Notes: generated by a model from the sequence alone, not told the origin. 22,066 bases of DNA from Oscillospiraceae bacterium (GCA_902782985.1 CACZPC010000076.1:1-22066); one strand, 5' to 3'; counted from the first letter of the stretch, positions 7,709-16,491 are shown. Made by a program: numbers and translations.

Positions 7709-10543
7709 ATGAGATCAAAGTATTTGATAAGAGCTCTCGGAGCTGTCATCGTGACGGCAGTCCTGTCGGCAAGTATTACCATTCCGGCACTTGCTGACGG
7801 ATACGGGGAGCATGACGTGGGAGTGATCTTCGCATATGGCGGAGATCACGGGGATATCACACTTCAGGGCGGATGGCACAAATCGGCTTCGGGCAACAGA
7901 TTCGCGATCTTCTATACAGCCGATGACGGACAGGTCCTCTATTGTCTTGAGCCGGGAAATCACCGTGATGACGATTCGACGGCCGTGAGGCAGGATCCGG
8001 ATTATATTCGAAATAATCTGAGCAGCAGGTTTTTAAACGGCAGGGAGATCGAGAACTTCATAAGTCTCATAATGACCTACGGATATAACGGTTCGATAAA
8101 CGGCGGTCAGGAAGTTATCGATATGGGATATTTCAATGAACCGATAACGGAAGCAGGCGGGACAAATACCGTTCAGCTTTACGAAGCCTGCCAGATACTT
8201 ATATGGGAGACGATGGTCGGAGAGCGTGATTCGGAATTTAATTATGTTGCTCCGGATGAAGGATTTACTCCTGCCAGATCCATCCACACTACTTCAGGTG
8301 ATTCGGGCGATGCTTTCGATCAGTATTATGACCATATCGTCACTTATGTTCAGACTCATTATGATATACCTTCTTTTACTGTGCGTACCCTGAACGAGGC
8401 ATACGGTTTGGAGGCGGTAAAGCCTGATGAGGATGATGTCATAAGATTTACAGATAACAGTAACGGTACTTATATGAGTAACTGGGACTTTGATGTCATA
8501 GATGCTGACGGTAATGTCATAGACGGTGCCGCAGTGGAGAAGGACGGAGAAGATATCGCTGTTTATCTTCCCGATGATGTCAGCGATGCTTATCTGAGGG
8601 CCGAATATAATGTTACGGAACGCGGCGCGATCGCATGGTCTTCGGATCTTTCCTGGGAGGTGGGAAGTCCCACTCAGGATCTGGTCCAGTATAACATCGT
8701 AAGTCCGCGTATATGTTATGCGCGAGTCGGCAGAGAGACAGGCAGTATAACGATAGAGAAGACATCGGATTACGGTGTTATCGAGGATATAGATTTTGAG
8801 GTCTATCGTATCGATAACGGTAATCGTATAAGTGTCGGCACCGTCACGACAGATGCGGACGGCAAAGCTTATATGGACGGTCTGAGGTTGGGAAATTATG
8901 AAGTAGAGGAGATAAGTCCAGACAGGACCGTCTGTACGTGGAACGGCGGCAATTCCGTAAGCATTACTTCCGCCTCTCCGGATGTGTCATTGAATGCATT
9001 TAATGAGGTAAGTACGGTCATAAGGCTTCATAAGACGGATGCCGTGACAGGAGAAGATATCGGTTATACTGCTTTCGCGATATATAAAGATCTGAATTCT
9101 GACGGGATACTTCAGGATAATGAGGCGGAAGACGGTATTGAGGTCAGTGACGATAACGGTGATTCATATATAGAATTTACAGATATCGGGGTAGGCGATT
9201 ATATTATCCTTGAGACGGAAGCTTACGGGAATTATGAGATCAATGAGGAGATCATATCCGTATCTGTTACATCACCTGATATCTATGACGTGACTTGCGA
9301 AGATGATGCTTTCGGAAGCATAACTCTTACCAAGGTAGACGGGGATGATAAAGATGAGATCATCGGCGGAGCGGTATTCGCGGTATATGTCGACAGGGAT
9401 TCCGACGGACTTTATGATCCGAATACGGATATGATCTACGATGTAATGACCGATAACGGCGACGGTACCTATTCGATCGAAGATCTTCCGAGGCAGGACT
9501 ATCTTGTCCATGAAGCGGTATCGCCCGATAACTACGAGATCGATCCTGTTTTTTATCCCGTAAGCATATCGATCAATGATCTGGATGTTATATGTTCCAA
9601 TGATCCGTACGGTACTTTCTCTAACTATAACGGTATAGCAGGTACCGAGTTTGTTGATGCCTCCACGGGCGATAATGAGATCCCCGTACTGGGGGAGGAA
9701 GTCATCTTGACTGATCATGTGTATTATCAGGATCTTATCCCGGGGCAGGAATACGGACTCCATATGGAAGTAAAGGATAAGGAGACGGGTGAATCATTAA
9801 CGGATGAAGCCGGAAATATAATATCATCTGATATCAGCTTTACTCCTTCACAGAGCGACGGGACAGCCGATATATCCGTTACTGTGGATTCTTACTATCT
9901 TGCAGGTAAGACGATAGTAGCATATGAGATGCTTACCCGTGACGGCAGAAATGTCGGTATACATGCAGATATCGATGATGAGGATCAGACTTTGAGATTC
10001 CCCGTGATCGGTACTCAGGCAACAGGCAGCAACGGTACCTCTAAAGCCGTAACATCGACGGAAGATACGGTCATAGTAGATCATGTCGCTTATTCAAATC
10101 TTATTCCCGGCAGAAGTTACAGGGTAGAGGGAACTCTGATGGTACAAAGTACCGGAGAAGAATTCTTATCCGGCGGCAGCCCTGTTACTGCCGTAACGGA
10201 ATTTACCGCAGAGGAAGGCGACGGCAATACTGATGTAAGATTTATCTTCGATGCGGGAGATATGGAGGGCGATGTAGTAGTTTACGAAGAAGTATATGAT
10301 GTCAGGACCGGAGCTAAGATCACCGAGCATAAGGATATCGATTATAAGGGACAGACCGTAACGCTGACGAAGAGATTCGTGCCGCAGGTCATGAGCATAT
10401 CGTCGGTAGTAGCCGTACCGGCGACCGGAGAAGGCGTCTCCGGTATAAGGATCCTTGGCATCACCGTATTATTCTCCGGCGGTGTGATCTGCGTGACATA
10501 TGCCGTAAGATATCAGAGGGAGAAGAAGAAACGCGTCAATTGA
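7709..10543 (+). CDS. Wall-anchored adhesin with thioester, SpaA-like and VaFE (T-Q ester) domains
   Basis: A 944-residue secreted surface protein. GAAAGGAGA lies 8 bases before ATG 7709. Residues 1-29 form a signal peptide with likely cleavage after PALA. Residues about 35-340 look like a thioester (TQXA) adhesion domain: C79 in YCLEPG and Q162 in CQILIWE are the expected thioester pair. Three SpaA/CnaB-like beta domains follow (about 345-433, 435-533, 536-632), with lysines K351, K442 and K542 and glutamates E401, E502 and E602 placed for isopeptide bonds. Two VaFE/T-Q ester-bond domains come next (about 645-764 and 768-888), with candidate pairs T646/Q760 and T769/Q882. The end is a sorting signal: VPATG (903-907), a hydrophobic segment (about 912-933) and a Lys/Arg tail. 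This implies sortase anchoring and a mechanically hardened stalk. No sortase gene is in the window. Confidence 0.9.
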   Translation: MRSKYLIRALGAVIVTAVLSASITIPALADGYGEHDVGVIFAYGGDHGDITLQGGWHKSASGNRFAIFYTADDGQVLYCLEPGNHRDDDSTAVRQDPDYIRNNLSSRFLNGREIENFISLIMTYGYNGSINGGQEVIDMGYFNEPITEAGGTNTVQLYEACQILIWETMVGERDSEFNYVAPDEGFTPARSIHTTSGDSGDAFDQYYDHIVTYVQTHYDIPSFTVRTLNEAYGLEAVKPDEDDVIRFTDNSNGTYMSNWDFDVIDADGNVIDGAAVEKDGEDIAVYLPDDVSDAYLRAEYNVTERGAIAWSSDLSWEVGSPTQDLVQYNIVSPRICYARVGRETGSITIEKTSDYGVIEDIDFEVYRIDNGNRISVGTVTTDADGKAYMDGLRLGNYEVEEISPDRTVCTWNGGNSVSITSASPDVSLNAFNEVSTVIRLHKTDAVTGEDIGYTAFAIYKDLNSDGILQDNEAEDGIEVSDDNGDSYIEFTDIGVGDYIILETEAYGNYEINEEIISVSVTSPDIYDVTCEDDAFGSITLTKVDGDDKDEIIGGAVFAVYVDRDSDGLYDPNTDMIYDVMTDNGDGTYSIEDLPRQDYLVHEAVSPDNYEIDPVFYPVSISINDLDVICSNDPYGTFSNYNGIAGTEFVDASTGDNEIPVLGEEVILTDHVYYQDLIPGQEYGLHMEVKDKETGESLTDEAGNIISSDISFTPSQSDGTADISVTVDSYYLAGKTIVAYEMLTRDGRNVGIHADIDDEDQTLRFPVIGTQATGSNGTSKAVTSTEDTVIVDHVAYSNLIPGRSYRVEGTLMVQSTGEEFLSGGSPVTAVTEFTAEEGDGNTDVRFIFDAGDMEGDVVVYEEVYDVRTGAKITEHKDIDYKGQTVTLTKRFVPQVMSISSVVAVPATGEGVSGIRILGITVLFSGGVICVTYAVRYQREKKKRVN

Positions 10544-10566
10544 CACGTCGGGACAACTGTATTAAT
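10540..10566 (+). promoter_or_regulatory. Candidate promoter for the Nudix gene
   Basis: A consensus -35 TTGACA at 10540-10545 overlaps the TGA stop of the adhesin gene. After 15 bases comes ATTAAT (10561-10566), preceded by TG one base upstream, giving an extended -10 (TGTATTAAT). The spacer is short, but the perfect -35 and TGn compensate. It would separate the Nudix gene from the adhesin. Confidence 0.45.
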
Positions 10567-10603
10567 TTGTTAGACATAAGTTCGATGATGATCGGAGGTT
10601 ACA

Positions 10604-11470
10604 ATGATACAGGATATATTCCCTCACAGACTTCTTAACAGCTACGTTCCGGATAAGGAGCACGATGACGATTCACTTGCAGTCGTTTTTGATGAAGGTA
10701 AGCTCCTGATCAAGTCATCTCCCGAATCAGACGGTTCATCTCGTAAGCTCTTCCCGAGGATGAGCGAGATCCCCGCACAGAATAAAGTACTCAGGACTAC
10801 ATATCTTTTTACTGTCGATAATGATGATCTGTTCCTGGTAGATAACAGGGATAAGACATTTATAAAGCCCGAAGGATACGAATTTTCTCAGATAAGGGAA
10901 CTTCGTCAGCAGCCTGATATCAGTCATAAGGGAAAATTTGAAGCATTTACCGCTAAGCAGCTCTATTCATGGTATATGAATAATACATATTGCGGAAGAT
11001 GCGGTAAGCCGACGACTAAGAGCAAGACCGAGAGGGCGCTGGTATGCCCCGAGTGCGGTAATACGATCTATCCGAGAGTCGTCCCGGCCGTTATCGTAGC
11101 AGTACTGGATAAAGAGGCTGAAAAGATAATCCTTACCAAGTACAACGGCAGGAGCACGAATTATTATGCACTTATTGCCGGATTCACGGAGATCGGCGAG
11201 ACTCTTGAGCAGACTGTCGAACGAGAGGTCATGGAGGAAGTAGGACTTAAGGTAAAGAACATCAGATACTATAAATCACAGCCATGGGGCGTAGCCGACG
11301 ATATCCTCGCGGGGTTTATCTGTGAGGTCGACGGATCAAGGGATATCAAGCGTGACGAAGAGGAGCTCTCTGTTGCCGAATGGAAGAGCAGAGAGGAAGT
11401 CATACTTCAGCCTGATGACTTGAGCCTTACTAACGAAATGATGACGATGTTCAAAGAAGGCAGATTATAA
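10604..11470 (+). CDS. nudC: NudC-like Nudix hydrolase (NAD+/NADH pyrophosphatase)
   Basis: A 288-residue Nudix protein with the three-part NudC layout: an N-terminal domain (about 1-125), a zinc ribbon with C130/C133 (YCGRCG) and C148/C151 (CPECG), and a Nudix domain. The Nudix box runs 193-215 in the GX5EX7REUXEEXGU pattern, with G193, E199, R207, E208, E211 and E212 present. The downstream SQPW (225-228) marks the NAD(H)-specific subgroup, although the E. coli form continues PFP where this one reads GVA. NudC splits NAD(H) into NMN(H) and AMP and in other bacteria can remove NAD caps from RNA 5' ends; either role is possible here. GGAGG lies 5 bases before the start. The gene is a single unit, with its own candidate promoter and a strong terminator. 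Confidence 0.88.
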   Translation: MIQDIFPHRLLNSYVPDKEHDDDSLAVVFDEGKLLIKSSPESDGSSRKLFPRMSEIPAQNKVLRTTYLFTVDNDDLFLVDNRDKTFIKPEGYEFSQIRELRQQPDISHKGKFEAFTAKQLYSWYMNNTYCGRCGKPTTKSKTERALVCPECGNTIYPRVVPAVIVAVLDKEAEKIILTKYNGRSTNYYALIAGFTEIGETLEQTVEREVMEEVGLKVKNIRYYKSQPWGVADDILAGFICEVDGSRDIKRDEEELSVAEWKSREEVILQPDDLSLTNEMMTMFKEGRL

Positions 11471-11474
11471 AATG

Positions 11475-11510
11475 AAAGAGGAAGACGATCTCATGATCGT
11501 CTTCTTTTTT
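11475..11510 (+). terminator. Strong rho-independent terminator after the Nudix gene
   Basis: GAAGACGATC (11481-11490) pairs perfectly with GATCGTCTTC (11495-11504) around a four-base loop TCAT, followed by six T. The purines AAAGAG just before the stem can pair onward with the T run. The A-rich lead-in also allows some function on the minus strand. Confidence 0.9.
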
Positions 11511-11518
11511 GATATAAT
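11510..11518 (+). promoter_or_regulatory. Extended -10 promoter of the ppx-ppk1 operon
   Basis: TGATATAAT is a perfect extended -10 element (TGn followed by TATAAT at 11513-11518), starting in the last T of the preceding terminator. No good -35 is seen at 16-18 bases, where the terminator stem lies; extended -10 promoters often do without one. The predicted start is near 11525. Confidence 0.6.
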
Positions 11519-11535
11519 CTAGGGTGATCCTAGAT
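11517..11535 (+). promoter_or_regulatory. Inverted repeat over the ppx-ppk1 transcription start
   Basis: ATCTAGG and CCTAGAT form a perfect 7-base inverted repeat around a five-base spacer GTGAT. It begins inside the -10 and covers the predicted start site, a common place for a repressor operator. It could instead fold as a short hairpin at the 5' end of the messenger. No known regulator consensus was recognised. Confidence 0.4.
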
Positions 11536-11554
11536 ACTTCGGGAGAGCACTGTT

Positions 11555-13093
11555 ATGGCTAAGAAAATGGTAGCGGTCATCGACATCGGTTCGATCACTG
11601 CAAGACTTAAGATATTTGAGATAGGCTCCAAGGGCCGTCCTAAGGAGATAGAGGCCGTAAGGAAGATCACTTCCCTGGGCACCAAGAGTTACAGATTCGG
11701 CGTTATCGAATCCGAGCAGATGGATGAATTATGCGAATGTCTGTATGATTTCGAGATCAAGTGCAGGGAATATCAGGTATCGAGGATATTCTGTGTGGCA
11801 ACGAGTGCTTTTCGAGATGCAGGCAACAGGGATGTCGTCATCGAGCAGATAAGGATCAGAACGGGATTTAAGATCGAGGTCCTGGATAATTCTATGGAGA
11901 GGTTCTATCAGAATATCGCAGTAAGAGAGACTATGACGGATTTCGCGTCCCTTATCGAAGACGGCACCATGATACTGGATATCGGATCTAATTCACTGCA
12001 GGCGACGGTATTTGACAAGAGCGACTTTATCTTCAGCCAGAATATGGTACTCGGTTCCTTAAGGATATACGAGATGCTCTCCGATCTTCAGAACAGGACG
12101 ACACATTACGAAGACGTTCTTGAGGAATTCATCGCTCAGGACCTTGAGGATTATCATGCGGTAGAGCCTAAGGGCATTATCTACAAGAGTATGGTGGCCT
12201 TCGGAGGCGAACTAGGATATATCAAGTTCCTTATGGGCAAGGATCCCAACAAGATGTGCGTTATAAGCAGGGATGAGTTCAGATATGTATATGAATACCT
12301 TCTTAATACAAGACCTTCGGATCTGTCACTTAATGACAAGATACCGTCATATATCGCTCCGCTGCTGCTGCCGTCTGCCCTTATCATCAGGAATATGCTG
12401 GAATATACAGGCGTTGATAAGATCTATCTTCCTCATGCGTCCCTCTCGGACGGTATCATATACAGCTATTGCAGCAGGAATTGCGGATATTCGCTTTCCT
12501 TTGACCCTCAGGATGATCTTGTAAGAGCAGCTCGTAATGTTGCCAAGAGATATAAGACTGATAAGAAGCACATAGACTTCGTAGAGAAGGCTGCACTTGA
12601 GATATTCGACGCTTCCAAGAAGCTGAGCGGACTTAAGGAAAGAGACAGGCTGCTTCTCAGGTTGTCCGCTATCCTTCATGAGTGCGGCAAGTTTGTCCAT
12701 GCCACTGATCATAACGAGGCTGCATATGCTCTGATCAGATATACGGATCTTATAGGTCTTGATTCGGATGAGCTTGATACGATAGCACTGACGGTAAGGC
12801 TGTATCCGAAGCAGAATCCGTACGAGAATTACTATTACATGACTTTGCCGCCGAATAAGAAAGTAATCGTATCGAAGCTTACAGCCATGCTGAGGATCGC
12901 GGATGCCATGGATGCTTCCCACAGGCAGAAGGCGGGCAAAGTATCAGTGACGCTTCAGCAGGATAAGCTCCATATATCACTCGATGCCAAGGAAGATATG
13001 TCTTTCGAGATGTGGTCATTCGAGCACAGGAGTACGTTGTTTGAGCAGATAATCGGCGTTAAGCCGGAGCTTCGAGTCAGGAGGCATATGTAA
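11555..13093 (+). CDS. ppx: Divergent Ppx/GppA-family phosphatase
   Basis: A 512-residue protein with an N-terminal ASKHA-fold Ppx/GppA region (about 1-305) and a C-terminal HD-like region (about 320-512, with LHECGKF at 374-380 and LRIADAMDASHR at 446-457). Ppx removes terminal phosphate from polyphosphate; GppA acts on pppGpp. Overlap with ppk1 by one base (TAATG) favours a polyphosphate role. The active site departs from the family. The first loop is DIGSITARL (10-18) where DIGSNSxRL is usual. The second is DIGSNS (142-147) where DIGGGS is usual. The segment that normally reads SGxEEA reads DNSMER (111-116), so the position of the catalytic glutamate holds methionine in my alignment by eye. 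GGGAGA about 9 bases upstream is a modest ribosome site. It may be an altered hydrolase or a polyphosphate-binding regulator. Confidence 0.85.
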   Translation: MAKKMVAVIDIGSITARLKIFEIGSKGRPKEIEAVRKITSLGTKSYRFGVIESEQMDELCECLYDFEIKCREYQVSRIFCVATSAFRDAGNRDVVIEQIRIRTGFKIEVLDNSMERFYQNIAVRETMTDFASLIEDGTMILDIGSNSLQATVFDKSDFIFSQNMVLGSLRIYEMLSDLQNRTTHYEDVLEEFIAQDLEDYHAVEPKGIIYKSMVAFGGELGYIKFLMGKDPNKMCVISRDEFRYVYEYLLNTRPSDLSLNDKIPSYIAPLLLPSALIIRNMLEYTGVDKIYLPHASLSDGIIYSYCSRNCGYSLSFDPQDDLVRAARNVAKRYKTDKKHIDFVEKAALEIFDASKKLSGLKERDRLLLRLSAILHECGKFVHATDHNEAAYALIRYTDLIGLDSDELDTIALTVRLYPKQNPYENYYYMTLPPNKKVIVSKLTAMLRIADAMDASHRQKAGKVSVTLQQDKLHISLDAKEDMSFEMWSFEHRSTLFEQIIGVKPELRVRRHM

Positions 13094-15387
13094 TGGCACA
13101 GGGTGATAAGAAAACAGTTAAGAAGGATACATCAGCTTCAGCCAAGAAGCAGAAGGGCAAGGTATCGGTCAAGAAGTCTTCGGCTTCATCCAAGAATATC
13201 AAGGAGAAGAGATCGTCAAAGTCCAAAACAGACGATGTACCTTCCACCAAGTTCTTTAACAGGGAATTATCGTGGCTCGAATTTAACGACAGAGTCCTTC
13301 ATGAGGCGAGGGATACTAAGAATCCTCTGCTCGAAAGGCTGAACTTCCTGTCGATAACGGCGTCTAACCTCGATGAGTTCTATATCGTAAGAGTCGCATC
13401 CTTAAGAGATATGGCTAGTGTCGATTTTACGCAGAAGGATATCGCCGGCATGACGATCGACGAGCAGCTTCACAGGATAGACGAGAAGACTCGTGAGTCC
13501 ATGGCGCTTATGTACTCGACGTTTAACAGATCTCTCGTGCCTGCTCTAAGGCAGGAAAAGATCAATATCTGCGATTATATGGATCTTCCCGGAGACCTTC
13601 AGGATGACTGCGACGATTATTTCGAGACGGTCCTCTATCCTATATTGACTCCCATGGCAGTCGATGCCTCGAGGCCTTTCCCTCTGATATATAACAGGAT
13701 GCTCAATATGTGCGTAATGCTCGAAGGCGAGAGTAATCTCGTATCTGCAAGAGATCAGGACGGTGAGCAGGACGATTCATCCGTAAGCTATGCTACGCTT
13801 CAGATCCCCAATGTAGTACCGAGGCTCTATAAGATGACAAAGAACGACGAGATCTTCTTCGTTCCCATCGAGCAGATCATTAAGGCTAATCTTGATATGC
13901 TCTTCCTTAATACCACGGTACTTGCTTCGGGCTGTTACAGGGTCATGCGAAATGCTGACCTCGATATAGATGAGGATGAGGCTGAGGACCTTCTTAAGGA
14001 GATCGAAGAGCAGGTCAGAAAGAGAAGATTCGGCTCCATAATCAGACTTGAAGTGGAGGAGGATATCGATCCCGAGCTTCTTGAATTCATAGTTACGGAA
14101 CTTCGTATCAGGGAAGAGGATATCTTCAGTGTATCCGGTCCCATCGATCTTACATTCTTGTCCAAGGTCAACTCGGCTCTTGGTAAGGACGGCTATAAGG
14201 ATCTTCGCTATCCCGAGCATATTCCCGCCGCGCCCTCCATGTTCGACGAGAGCCTTGATAATATCTTCGATCAGATAAGAGAGAAGGACAGGATCGTGCA
14301 TCATCCGTATGAGAGCTTTGATCCCGTGCTGGAATTCGTAAGACAGGCGGCAGTCGATCCCAATGTTCTTGCCATCAAGCAGACTCTATACAGAGTATCG
14401 GCAAGATCTCCGATCATAGCTTCTTTGCTCGAGGCCGCACGTAACGGTAAGCAGGTCATGGTACTCGTAGAGCTTAAGGCCAGATTTGATGAAGAGAATA
14501 ATATCAACTGGGCCAAGACACTTGAGAATGCCGGATGTCATGTTATCTACGGTCTTGTCGGTCTTAAGACTCACAGCAAGATCACTCTTGTAGTTAGAAG
14601 AGAAGAAGACGGTATCAGAAGATATCTCCATCTCGGCACCGGTAACTATAATGATATTACGGCCAAGATCTACACGGATATCGGTCTGTTTACTGCTTCC
14701 GAAAGCTTCGGTGAAGATGCATCGGAATTCTTCAATATGCTCTCCGGTTATTCTATCCCTCAGACATGGAGAAGGCTTATTCCCGCACCTATCTGGCTTA
14801 AGGAGTATTTCATCAAGAAGATCAGGAGAGAAGCCGATAATGCATCAGCAGGTAAGCCTGCAAGGATCGTTGCCAAGATCAATTCACTGGTGGACGGCAC
14901 TATAATCGACGAACTGTATCATGCTTCATGTGCCGGAGTGCAGATCGATCTTATCGTAAGAGGTATCTGCTGTCTTCGTGCAGGTGTCAAGGGCATGAGC
15001 GAGAATATCACCGTAAGATCCATTACCGGAAGATTCCTTGAGCATTCGAGGATATTCTATTTCTATAACGAGGGACATGAGGATATCTATCTGGCATCTG
15101 CCGACTGGATGCCCCGTAACCTCGACCGGAGAGTAGAGCTTATGTTCCCGGTAGAGGATCCCGACTGCCGCGCCAGGGTCATGGAGATCCTCGATGTGGA
15201 GCTTAACGATACCATAAGAGCTCATTTCCTGAGCGAAAACGGCACCTACCATAAACTCGATCTTCGTGGTAAAGTAAAACTCGACAGTCAGGAGAAACTC
15301 ATTGAGCTTGCCGATGAGGCTGTCGCTTACAGATATCAGGCCAATAATGTCACTGCTTTCGAGCCTGCGACATCAGCCGATGAATAA
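13093..15387 (+). CDS. ppk1: Polyphosphate kinase 1
   Basis: A 764-residue PPK1 that reversibly transfers the ATP gamma-phosphate onto inorganic polyphosphate. The family N domain begins at about residue 52 with FFNRELSWLEFNDRVL. The two conserved histidines are present: H494 in LKTHSKITL, the autophosphorylated residue by alignment, and H651 in RFLEHSRIFYF. The conserved HLGTGNYND follows at 513-521. An oddity is a 50-residue N-terminal extension rich in Lys and Ser (18 Lys and 13 Ser in the first 50 by my count), which looks disordered and is absent from typical PPK1. The next upstream in-frame context is the ppx stop, so the ATG at 13093 (TAATG overlap) is the natural start, although a start further inside the tail cannot be excluded. 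galM follows after 12 bases. Confidence 0.96.
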   Translation: MAQGDKKTVKKDTSASAKKQKGKVSVKKSSASSKNIKEKRSSKSKTDDVPSTKFFNRELSWLEFNDRVLHEARDTKNPLLERLNFLSITASNLDEFYIVRVASLRDMASVDFTQKDIAGMTIDEQLHRIDEKTRESMALMYSTFNRSLVPALRQEKINICDYMDLPGDLQDDCDDYFETVLYPILTPMAVDASRPFPLIYNRMLNMCVMLEGESNLVSARDQDGEQDDSSVSYATLQIPNVVPRLYKMTKNDEIFFVPIEQIIKANLDMLFLNTTVLASGCYRVMRNADLDIDEDEAEDLLKEIEEQVRKRRFGSIIRLEVEEDIDPELLEFIVTELRIREEDIFSVSGPIDLTFLSKVNSALGKDGYKDLRYPEHIPAAPSMFDESLDNIFDQIREKDRIVHHPYESFDPVLEFVRQAAVDPNVLAIKQTLYRVSARSPIIASLLEAARNGKQVMVLVELKARFDEENNINWAKTLENAGCHVIYGLVGLKTHSKITLVVRREEDGIRRYLHLGTGNYNDITAKIYTDIGLFTASESFGEDASEFFNMLSGYSIPQTWRRLIPAPIWLKEYFIKKIRREADNASAGKPARIVAKINSLVDGTIIDELYHASCAGVQIDLIVRGICCLRAGVKGMSENITVRSITGRFLEHSRIFYFYNEGHEDIYLASADWMPRNLDRRVELMFPVEDPDCRARVMEILDVELNDTIRAHFLSENGTYHKLDLRGKVKLDSQEKLIELADEAVAYRYQANNVTAFEPATSADE

Positions 15388-15399
15388 GAGGGGACTACA

Positions 15400-16491
15400 A
15401 TGAGTGTAAGCATCGAAGAATATAAGGGAAGCAAGGCCAGCTGTAATGCTTTTACCATGACAAGCTCATGGGGAGCAAGTGCGAAGATAATCGAATACGG
15501 CTGCAGGATCACGGAGCTTATTATTCCCGATAAGGACGGAAATAAAGCTGATATAATGCTCGGTCTTCGAGATCTTGATTCATATATCGAAGACGGTTAT
15601 AACCACGGTGCAGTCGTCGGACGATCCGCTAATCGTATCGCAGGTGCGAAATATACGATAGACGGAGTAAACTTTACTGCTCCTCTTAATGACGTGGAGA
15701 ATAATCTTCACGGAGGATCGCCCTCCTACCAGAATGTATTCTGGGATGGCAGGTGCATAAGTAAGTCAGAGGCTGATGAGCTTCTCGTATCTTCAAGGAT
15801 AGAAGGTATCCCTCAGGCTGAAGGTGATGCAGTTCTCTTGCATTATGTATCTCCTGACGGAGCATGCGGTTTTCCGGGTAATCTTGATTCCTATATCCTT
15901 TATGCATGGCTTACGGACAGGACTTTGATGATCCTTTATAAGGCTACGTCCGATAAGAAGACTATCTTCTGTCCGACTAATCATTCCTATTTTAATCTTG
16001 GAGGACATAACTCCGGATGTGTAGGGGATAATCTTCTGTGGATCGATGCGGACAGGGTTACTTATAAGGTCAACAGATGCCCTAACGGTGATTTCATCGA
16101 TGTTGACGGTACTATATTCGATTTCAGGAAAGAGACTCCCGTTAAGACGGTACTTACTCTTGCTGATGAGCAGACCCGTGATTCACTCGGTATAGATCAG
16201 AATTTCTGTCTTAATCATGAGAGCGGCAGATATGATCTTGTCGCGATATTAAAAGATGATAAGAGCTCCAGAGTCATGGAGGTACTTACCGATATGCCCT
16301 GTATGCAGGTATATGCAGGCAATCATCTGTCGAGCACAAAACAGAAAGGAGATATCCCGTATAAGCCGTACGATGCGATCTGCTTAGAGGCTCAGATGTA
16401 TCCTAATGCCGTTAATGTTCCTGCTTTTCCGTCGTACCTTATCGATGCGGGAAAGACCGCTTACCACGTATGCGGTTACAGGTTTAAGTAA
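15400..16491 (+). CDS. galM: Aldose 1-epimerase (galactose mutarotase)
   Basis: A 363-residue cytosolic beta-sandwich enzyme that interconverts alpha and beta anomers of glucose or galactose. Catalytic residues of the family are visible: H104 in NNLHGG, H195 in CPTNHSYFNLGG as the general acid, and E330 in CLEAQMYPNAVN as the general base. The segment GAVVGRSANRI (70-80) is also typical. Length is normal. GAGGGGA lies about 7 bases before the ATG, and only 12 bases separate it from ppk1, so it is in the polyphosphate operon. No other galactose or sugar-uptake gene is next to it, so its true sugar cannot be told from context. The following gene starts one base after its stop. Confidence 0.95.
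   Translation: MSVSIEEYKGSKASCNAFTMTSSWGASAKIIEYGCRITELIIPDKDGNKADIMLGLRDLDSYIEDGYNHGAVVGRSANRIAGAKYTIDGVNFTAPLNDVENNLHGGSPSYQNVFWDGRCISKSEADELLVSSRIEGIPQAEGDAVLLHYVSPDGACGFPGNLDSYILYAWLTDRTLMILYKATSDKKTIFCPTNHSYFNLGGHNSGCVGDNLLWIDADRVTYKVNRCPNGDFIDVDGTIFDFRKETPVKTVLTLADEQTRDSLGIDQNFCLNHESGRYDLVAILKDDKSSRVMEVLTDMPCMQVYAGNHLSSTKQKGDIPYKPYDAICLEAQMYPNAVNVPAFPSYLIDAGKTAYHVCGYRFK

Noticed and set aside
11276..11310. Loss of the PFP part of the NudC SQPWPFP signature
   Set aside because: SQPWG forms occur in many Firmicutes NudC-like proteins as I recall them, and the Nudix box and zinc ribbon are complete, so it is probably ordinary.
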